From Casimicrobiaceae bacterium (GTDB lineage Bacteria > Pseudomonadota > Gammaproteobacteria > Burkholderiales > Casimicrobiaceae): a DNA stretch of 6,386 nt. The position numbers and the translations under genes are program-made. Of the stretch, positions 1 through 5,071 are shown one piece after another (the first letter of the stretch is position 1; the number at the start of each line of letters is the position of its first letter). The notes beneath the pieces were generated by a model that was given only the letters and a program-made list of their open reading frames with translations, made no database searches and was not told the origin of the DNA. The stretch covers positions 1 to 6,386 of the forward strand of contig CATPAO010000286.1 of NCBI GenBank assembly GCA_955652025.1. The letters run 5' to 3'.

Positions 1-512
1 CCGTAATTTCGCCCATAGGCGAGATTGAGCCGCTCGCTGAAGAGCTTTTCCCAACCGTATTCGCTATCGGGTGCCGCGGGATACGCCGAATCCTCGGAGC
101 AATTGGGATTATCCGGATCCAGCTGATTGTGTTCCGGATAGATGCACGCTGACGAAGAATAAAAGATTCTCTTGGCACCTTCGATCCGACAGGCCTCCAG
201 CATATTCAAATTGATCGTGGCCGAGTTATGCATGACTTCGGCGTCATGATCGCCGGAAAAAATAAATCCGGCTCCCCCCATATCAGCCGCGAGCTGATAC
301 ACCTCGTCAAATGCCCGGTCAGTGATCGTCTTGCAAAGCAGGGGGTCGCGCAGATCTCCCACGACGAAGTCGTCCGCCGGCGTTTCCCGGTATTCGTGAA
401 GCTTGATGTCTACGCCCCGAACCCAATACCCCTCCCTCTTGAGCCGCTTCACCAAGTGCCCGCCGATGAACCCGCCAGCTCCGCAAACCAATGCTGTTTT
501 TTCGTTTGCCAT
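1..512 (-). CDS. GDP-mannose 3,5-epimerase-like SDR (partial, C-terminus off the left edge)
   Basis: This is the N-terminal 170 residues of an extended short-chain dehydrogenase. A Rossmann nucleotide-binding motif GAGGFIGG lies at residues 11-18 (G11, G14, G17), and D35 follows the second strand, as expected for NAD(H) preference. The stretch LAADMGGAGFI (74-84), the motif SSSACIYPE (119-127) and YGWEK (Y152, K156) closely match what I recall of plant GDP-mannose 3,5-epimerase, where the Cys of ACIYPE is a catalytic acid/base and Y-x3-K drives transient oxidation at C4. C123, Y152 and K156 are all present. The family converts GDP-D-mannose to GDP-L-galactose and GDP-L-gulose in the cytoplasm; here the product would feed polysaccharide assembly. 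The ATG at 512-510 shares one base with the stop of the upstream glycosyltransferase (TGATG), and no clear Shine-Dalgarno is seen, so translational coupling is likely. The second catalytic lysine lies outside the window. Another GDP-sugar epimerase or dehydratase remains possible. Confidence 0.85.
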   Translation of the reverse strand, partial: MANEKTALVCGAGGFIGGHLVKRLKREGYWVRGVDIKLHEYRETPADDFVVGDLRDPLLCKTITDRAFDEVYQLAADMGGAGFIFSGDHDAEVMHNSATINLNMLEACRIEGAKRIFYSSSACIYPEHNQLDPDNPNCSEDSAYPAAPDSEYGWEKLFSERLNLAYGRNY

Positions 513-1279
513 CACCGGCCATCGTTCGGTTTAATCGCGCTCATGACTTCTCTTAGATTGTAGAGAATAAAAAGGGGCACGATCTGCAAATACCTACGGT
601 GCAACCGTCTCGGCTCCAAGCAAAGCCTGAACAACCATTCAAGGCCCATACTCTGAATCAATTTTGGCGCTTGTCTCATCTTCCCTGTATGAAAATCGAA
701 GGCGGCCCCGACCGTGACAAGAAAATGAACACGGAGGTATTTGACCAGTCGATGGGCGAATATCTCCTGCTTCGGAGTGCTGATGCCGATCCAAAGGATA
801 TCGACACCTTTCTCATTGATATTTTCGGCCAGGGATTGGCATTCGCGCTCGGTCATCTCCCGGAACGGCGGAGAGTACGTACCCACAATATTATGATTAC
901 CGAACCGAGTCTCGCAAGCATGCTTCAACTCGTCAGCCACGCCGGGCTTTCCGCCGCAGAGAAAATGTCTTATCGGCTTGTCGCGGCTCGCAACGACCAC
1001 CTCGCGGAAAAAATCGGGTCCATAACAACGATCCATTCCTTTGGCCCCCTTGAGCCGCCCTATCCAAACCCCCGGCACCCCATCCGGCAGGTTGCAGTAG
1101 AAACTCTGCAAAATCTCGGCAAATTCAGGATGCTTCTGGGCGTATACCAGTCCATGGGCGCCCGTTGCGCTGATGCATCGATTGAGTCTGTCCGCCCCGC
1201 CCGCAGAAATTCCAACAACGTCCTGCACCGCAGAAATGAGACCTCGATCGTATAAAGGAATGTTAAGTATTTTTGTCAC
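512..1279 (-). CDS. WecG/TagA/CpsF family (GT26) glycosyltransferase
   Basis: This 255-residue protein has the usual length and signature blocks of family GT26. In order they are SATGAHGLVYA (37-47), LPDGVPGVW (64-72) with the expected catalytic aspartate D66, HFLCGG (105-110), VDILWIGISTPKQE (159-172), and VGAAFDFHTGKMRQAP (190-205) followed by a GLEWLFRL block (212-219). The tail (about 220-245) is rich in Arg and hydrophobic residues, like the C-terminal appendage that brings TagA-type enzymes to the membrane. Members add the second or a later sugar to a polyprenyl-diphosphate-linked acceptor on the cytoplasmic face (WecG, TagA, and GumM of xanthan synthesis). Donor and acceptor cannot be read from sequence. 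The start is GTG at 1279-1277, with AAGGA at 1296-1292 about 12 bases upstream, slightly far. The gene ends one base into the ATG of the epimerase-like gene. Confidence 0.93.
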   Translation of the reverse strand: MTKILNIPLYDRGLISAVQDVVGISAGGADRLNRCISATGAHGLVYAQKHPEFAEILQSFYCNLPDGVPGVWIGRLKGAKGMDRCYGPDFFREVVVASRDKPIRHFLCGGKPGVADELKHACETRFGNHNIVGTYSPPFREMTERECQSLAENINEKGVDILWIGISTPKQEIFAHRLVKYLRVHFLVTVGAAFDFHTGKMRQAPKLIQSMGLEWLFRLCLEPRRLHRRYLQIVPLFILYNLREVMSAIKPNDGR

Positions 1280-1385
1280 GCTGTGAGAACATCCTTGTCC
1301 GGTATCACGGCCCGGGTTACAGAGCCCGCGCCGCTCTAATGCCAGACGAGTCCGCGAGACCGTGCGGAGCGAGATCAGACGCCGA

Positions 1386-2375
1386 TCAAATCTGGATAAG
1401 CTTTGGATGATATTCCTTCATCCACTCGACCGTTTCGGCGATGCCCGCTTCGAGCGAATACGGTGGTTCACCCAAGACCTCAAACGTCTTCTCCATATCG
1501 ACTGCATTCTCGGTGGTCATGCTCCTGTAGCGGGAGGTCGTAATGGGAAATCCCACGTTGACTGCCTTGCACACGTCTCCGACGAGGCCGAGCAGTCTTA
1601 CGCATGCCCGGGGAACAACGAAGACTTTGCGCCCGGTCTGCGCCGTGGAAAAGCCGTTTACCCAATCCAGTAGATCGATGGGCCGGTCGCCTACATAGAA
1701 GACTTTCCCCGAGACGCTCAGGGCAGGCGCACCGAGTATTCGCATCATCTGCCAAACCACATTCCCGACGTAACCATAGGACCGTCGCACTTTATCCGCG
1801 CCAGGATGCAGGTATTTGCGTTCCGCCACTACACGCCAGAATTCGTGCGGATATCTCGGATGCCAGGGCCCCCAGATGTTGGTCGGCCTGACGATGCTCC
1901 AGATACATTCTAATTCGGCGGCGCGTGTCAGCTTTTCCGTTTCGACCTTGCTTTCACCATATACGGTATAGGGAGCGAAGTCTTCGTCATGCTTGGGATT
2001 GCCGCGGAACTGGTGGACGAATTGTGTCGACGTAACGATCAGGCGTTCTACGGTTCCAACATGTTTGATCGCATTCAAGACATTCAATGTGCCCTGAACG
2101 TTTACATTGTAATCGCGAAGCGTTTCGCCATCGATATCGGTCCGCGCCGCCAAGTGGACGACATGCGTGGGACGTCGCTCCACGAATATCGCACCCAACT
2201 TGTCGAAGTCCATGATATCGCACTGGGTCCAATGCGCGGCGTGGCGACGCTCGTTCGGTGCCTCGACATCGAGGTTGACAATCCTTGCCGCTGCCTTCTC
2301 GAGCTCGGAGATCAAACTGGTGCCGATGAACCCCGAGCCGCCGGTCACGACGTAGATTCTACGATCTTCGCTCAT
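1386..2375 (-). CDS. NAD-dependent epimerase/dehydratase (extended SDR)
   Basis: A complete 329-residue extended SDR, the usual size of sugar-nucleotide epimerases, dehydratases and reductases. The N-terminal TGGSGFIGT (11-19; G12, G15, G18) is the dinucleotide-binding loop, D36 at the end of the second strand suggests NAD, and HLAARTD (74-80) matches the conserved NNAG-like strand. The catalytic pair is Y139 and K143 in YGESK. VRPTNIWGPW (162-171) matches the substrate-side R-P-xN-x-(Y/W)-GP block of the family. The usual SSS before the active site is TST (115-117). The substrate is not deducible; the setting implies a nucleotide sugar or lipid-linked sugar for the same glycan. The ATG at 2375-2373 overlaps the stop of the upstream GT4 gene as ATGA, so expression is probably coupled to it. 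A 106-base gap separates it from the GT26 gene downstream. Confidence 0.9.
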   Translation of the reverse strand: MSEDRRIYVVTGGSGFIGTSLISELEKAAARIVNLDVEAPNERRHAAHWTQCDIMDFDKLGAIFVERRPTHVVHLAARTDIDGETLRDYNVNVQGTLNVLNAIKHVGTVERLIVTSTQFVHQFRGNPKHDEDFAPYTVYGESKVETEKLTRAAELECIWSIVRPTNIWGPWHPRYPHEFWRVVAERKYLHPGADKVRRSYGYVGNVVWQMMRILGAPALSVSGKVFYVGDRPIDLLDWVNGFSTAQTGRKVFVVPRACVRLLGLVGDVCKAVNVGFPITTSRYRSMTTENAVDMEKTFEVLGEPPYSLEAGIAETVEWMKEYHPKLIQI

Positions 2376-3505
2376 TGCGGGTCACGCGCATTCTCATACA
2401 CCTGCAGCGTTTCGATAGCGCATCGTCGCCAGGAGAAGCGGCTGATATTTTCCCGGCCCCTGGCTATCAAAGACGCCCGCAGCTCGTCATCAGTCAAGCA
2501 GGAAAGCATTTTGTCCGATATTGCGGCAATATCGTTCGGGTCGACGCTGAGCGCACCTTCTCCGGCGACCTCGGGCAACGCAGAAACGTTCGATATCAAT
2601 ACGGGGACACCCGCCGCTTGTGACTCCAGCACCGGAAGGCCGAAACCCTCATAGGAGCTGATCAAACATGACAGCTTCGCATTTCTCAACAGGACCCGCT
2701 TTTCTTGTGAGTCGACGTAATCCAACAAGGAAACCTTGCTCGAGAGCTCGTTGTCGGCAATGGCGGCCACGACGTCCTGATACGCATTGTCGTGCGCGCC
2801 GACAACCAGTAATTTGTAATTTCCGACATGTTCTGGAATGCGACCGAATGCTTGTATGATGTTCGGTATGTTTTTGTGCTTCATGATCGTTCCGATGCAA
2901 ATCACGTACTTGTTTTTCTCCACCTTGTAATCGTTCAGGATGCGGTCCTCTTGGGCCGCATCGAAGTCGTGCCCCGAATACGTGTCGTCGAAACCCAAGT
3001 GAATCGTGATGGCGTTATTCGCACCCATCGCATTCAAGTCGCGAGTCGTGCTGTCGGAATCGGAAATTACTCTCCGCGAGAAATGGATGGCGGTGAGTAT
3101 CATCATTTTTCTTATGAGGGTTCTGAGCTGTGAGTATTTTCGGGTCTTGAGTTCCGTAATGTCGTGGATCGTAACTACAGAATCCATGAAGGGCGATGCG
3201 AACAGGGTATTGGGCAAATGCACGAGGTCGATTCTTTTGACTTTGCACCACAAGGGGAGATATATATTCTGCCAGGCGTGGTAGAGCAGCCTCATGACAA
3301 GCCATGGTTTTTGCCTGATCGGCAATACTATTTCCAGGAAATTGGGATTCGTGATATCGAACATGTAGCTATTGTCTTTGGTCGTGACAATGTAGTACTG
3401 ATTGTTGGCGTCGATGGATTGCAGATTCTGGATAAGGTTAATCAGGTACTCCGCCACCCCGGTAATCTTGTCGGTCGTTGTCGCAGTTATGATCGCAATT
3501 TTCAC
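2372..3505 (-). CDS. GT4 family glycosyltransferase (GT-B fold)
   Basis: From the GTG at 3505-3503 the product has 377 residues, a normal GT4 length. It begins with strand VKIAIITA and the acceptor-side loop TGVAEYL (about 15-21). An inner HD pair (H114, D115 in VVTIHDITE) follows. The second Rossmann domain opens with ICIGTIMKHKN (about 202-212), and the donor site is SSYEGFGLPVLESQAAGVP (about 283-301) with the E-x7-E pair E286 and E294 of retaining GT4 enzymes such as mannosyltransferases. It should transfer a sugar from an NDP donor to a lipid-linked intermediate on the cytoplasmic side. The frame stays open upstream to an ATG at 3682, but those 59 residues are Arg/Ser/Thr-rich without family similarity, while GTG 3505 starts exactly at the fold and has GCGAGG at 3516-3511, five bases upstream. 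I therefore prefer GTG. The stop overlaps the next gene's ATG. Donor sugar unknown. Confidence 0.9.
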   Translation of the reverse strand: MKIAIITATTTDKITGVAEYLINLIQNLQSIDANNQYYIVTTKDNSYMFDITNPNFLEIVLPIRQKPWLVMRLLYHAWQNIYLPLWCKVKRIDLVHLPNTLFASPFMDSVVTIHDITELKTRKYSQLRTLIRKMMILTAIHFSRRVISDSDSTTRDLNAMGANNAITIHLGFDDTYSGHDFDAAQEDRILNDYKVEKNKYVICIGTIMKHKNIPNIIQAFGRIPEHVGNYKLLVVGAHDNAYQDVVAAIADNELSSKVSLLDYVDSQEKRVLLRNAKLSCLISSYEGFGLPVLESQAAGVPVLISNVSALPEVAGEGALSVDPNDIAAISDKMLSCLTDDELRASLIARGRENISRFSWRRCAIETLQVYENARDPQ

Positions 3506-3510
3506 GTCTG

Positions 3511-3516
3511 CCTCGC
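3511..3516 (-). promoter_or_regulatory. Shine-Dalgarno of the GT4 gene
   Basis: The minus strand reads GCGAGG here, five bases before GTG at 3505-3503. This supports the internal GTG over the ATG at 3682, which would add 59 residues unlike the family. Confidence 0.55.
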
Positions 3517-3528
3517 GCGGGACGAGTT

Positions 3529-3636
3529 TCAATTGTAGGCGCGTCGCCAGACTTTGAATGGCCGCTGTGCTTCGTGGGGAGTCTGTATCAGTGTCTGTTC
3601 CGGCAATCGCATCGGAACGATCCCTTGCACGCCTTC
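3529..3636 (-). pseudogene. Possible C-terminal remnant of an unrecognised gene upstream of the GT4 gene
   Basis: On the minus strand a frame is open for 35 codons after a TAG at 3639-3637 and stops with TGA at 3531-3529, 23 bases before the GT4 start. Its end, ...FKVWRRAYN, looks like a normal protein terminus, and the spacing is what one expects within the minus-strand operon. No start codon with a ribosome site is evident, and the frame is blocked just where base composition changes, so this may be the tail of a gene whose 5' part was removed by the breakpoint near 3640. I do not recognise the family. Chance openness of 35 codons is a real alternative. Confidence 0.3.
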
Positions 3637-3881
3637 CTATGCGTGATGAGCGGCCGGAAGGCGCGGCGCGTCTGATGTACACGGCGCTGACCGAGGACGA
3701 GCATTGCGTCGGCTCTGTAACCGCTGGGATTCGCGCGTTGCGTGCGGGCCAGCGCCCGACTCGGGCAATGGACTACGACCAAGCACTGGTCGAATTCAGC
3801 TGTGACAACGTAGCGGGTCGCGCGCTCATCATTTTCGGCAACTATGCCCGTCCTCGGGCAGCGCGCGGGGCCGCGGCTTGA
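3558..3881 (+). pseudogene. 3' end of an unrecognised gene upstream of the membrane-protein gene
   Basis: The frame is open from ATG 3558 (directly after TGA at 3555-3557) to TGA at 3879-3881. The first third or so is low in information. From about 3655 on, codon use and amino-acid pattern look like real protein, for example MDYDQALVEF and GRALIIFGNYARP near the end. The stop overlaps the TTG start of the next gene in a TTGA, matching the GTGA overlap one gene further on, so this tail probably belonged to the same GC-rich plus-strand operon. The genuine N-terminus seems to be missing, cut at about 3640; internal ATGs at 3639 and 3675 are the other possible starts if it is an intact small gene. 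No family is recognised. The minus-strand frames over the same bases are Arg-rich and look like shadows. Confidence 0.4.
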
Positions 3882-5071
3882 GCGTCGAGCGCGTATTGGC
3901 GGCGGGCTCCGTCGTGCCGGGCGTCGTGCGCCGCGCATTGATCGTCGCCGCGGTCAGCGCTGCGGTCGTCGCGCTGGTTGCGCTGGCCTTTGCCGGCGTC
4001 CGGTGGGGCGGGTCGACGGCAACGCTTGAATGGTCGGCGGACCGATTCCATGTTGTCGGTGGGCAGGCGATCGCGCGCGATGGCGCTTTGACGATCGAGC
4101 GGCTCGACACCAACGGTGCGTTCATCGCCGCGCTGCCGACGGCACAACTCGATGCGCCCGACTACGCGGCGATCGAAATTGACGCGCTCGGCTTGACCGA
4201 CCGTCAGCGGGTCGCGGTGTTCTGGCGTTCGCCGCTGGGCGGCGGACGGACGTTCACGCATCCAGCCGACGTCGTCACCCCGCGCGGTGTGCGCGCGCAA
4301 CTCGATCGCGATCCAAACTGGAACGGACCGATCACCGGCGTCGGCCTGATCGTCACCGGGCTACCGCCGCGCGGCGCGTCGATCGTCGCGGTTCGCGCCG
4401 TGAGCGCTTCCGCGGCAGGGACGGCGCTCGAGGCCGCAAGAACGTGGTTCCGCGTCGAGCATTGGAGCAACCAGTCGATCAACGTCGTATTTCTCGGCGG
4501 TCAATATCACGCGTTTCCCTTTACGCTCTTCGTTGGTCTCGCGACGCTGCTTGCGTTGGCGCTGTGGATCGCCTGGCAGCGAAAGAGTGCACGGCAATCG
4601 GTCGTCGTCGGTGCGTTCATCATCGCACTTGCGGGGTGGCTCTTCGTCGATCTACGCTGGCTCGCCAATCTCGGGCGCGTCGAAGCGAACACGGTGGCGA
4701 CGCTTGGCGGAAAATCGTGGCGCGACAAGCGGCTCGCCGCGCTCGACGGTCCGCTGTTCGCGTTCGTCGAGCAATCGCGCGAGCGTATCGCGGAGCGGCC
4801 CGGCCGCGTGTTTTTCGGGTCCGACGACGCGTGGCTTCGCGTCCGCGGCGGGTATCACCTTCTACCGTTCAACACGCTTTCGATTTCCTATCACCGAAAT
4901 CTGTACGGCTTCGATCGCTATCGCCCCGGCGATTGGCTATGTTTCTATGCGCGAAGCGGCGTCGTCTACGATTCAGCGGCGCAAGCGTTGCGCTGGGATG
5001 GCGGTCCGCCGCTCAGGGCCGAGCGCGTACTTGACGCCGGCGTTGGCCAGCTCTATCGAGTGCTGCCGTGA
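3878..5071 (+). CDS. Uncharacterised membrane-anchored protein with periplasmic domains
   Basis: The product has 397 residues and no catalytic motif that I recognise. A first membrane segment spans about residues 20-40. Residues 47-178 form a beta-rich domain, probably periplasmic, that could be a carbohydrate-binding-like sandwich (inference only). Two more membrane segments lie at about 213-233 and 241-258. The C-terminal part (about 260-397) contains RVFFGSDDAWL (310-320) and GGYHLLPFN (324-332), a pattern I associate with uncharacterised membrane proteins encoded next to GT-C-type genes. The TTG start at 3878 has no strong Shine-Dalgarno but overlaps the preceding stop as TTGA; GTG 3914 or 3926 are alternatives that would keep the first membrane segment. 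The gene ends in a GTGA overlap with the next one, so the two are probably translated together and may act as partners in glycan assembly or modification. Confidence 0.75.
   Translation: MSVERVLAAGSVVPGVVRRALIVAAVSAAVVALVALAFAGVRWGGSTATLEWSADRFHVVGGQAIARDGALTIERLDTNGAFIAALPTAQLDAPDYAAIEIDALGLTDRQRVAVFWRSPLGGGRTFTHPADVVTPRGVRAQLDRDPNWNGPITGVGLIVTGLPPRGASIVAVRAVSASAAGTALEAARTWFRVEHWSNQSINVVFLGGQYHAFPFTLFVGLATLLALALWIAWQRKSARQSVVVGAFIIALAGWLFVDLRWLANLGRVEANTVATLGGKSWRDKRLAALDGPLFAFVEQSRERIAERPGRVFFGSDDAWLRVRGGYHLLPFNTLSISYHRNLYGFDRYRPGDWLCFYARSGVVYDSAAQALRWDGGPPLRAERVLDAGVGQLYRVLP

Larger units (their letters stand above)
3506..3877. other. Gap of about 370 bases between the minus-strand and plus-strand genes
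   Basis: Besides the two possible gene tails described separately, I see no convincing promoter pair, operator or terminator. Two short G/C hairpins occur, GCCCGACTCGGGC at 3754-3766 and GCCCGTCCTCGGGC at 3846-3859. Neither is followed by a T-run on either strand. Base composition shifts from mixed to GC-rich inside this stretch, at roughly 3640 to 3660. Confidence 0.5.

Noticed and set aside
599..1255. Plus-strand open frame of 218 codons opposite the GT26 gene.
   Set aside because: The minus strand carries clear GT26 motifs over the same bases, and the plus product has no recognisable pattern.
1321..1337. Hairpin AGAGC-7-GCTCT in the gap between the SDR and GT26 genes, considered as a terminator.
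   Set aside because: The stem has only five pairs and no T-run follows on either strand. The genes appear to be co-transcribed.
1989..2654. Plus-strand open frame of 221 codons opposite the SDR and GT4 genes.
   Set aside because: It spans two well-supported minus-strand genes and their ATGA overlap, with no motif of its own.
3506..3682. N-terminal extension of 59 residues on the GT4 protein from ATG 3682.
   Set aside because: The extension has no signal peptide or family similarity, GTG 3505 begins exactly at the first beta strand, and GCGAGG lies at the right distance for that GTG.
3754..3859. Two similar G/C hairpins (3754-3766 and 3846-3859), considered as terminators or protein-binding repeats.
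   Set aside because: Stems are five pairs, no T-run follows, and short G/C palindromes are expected by chance in such GC-rich DNA. Both lie inside the open frame ending at 3881.
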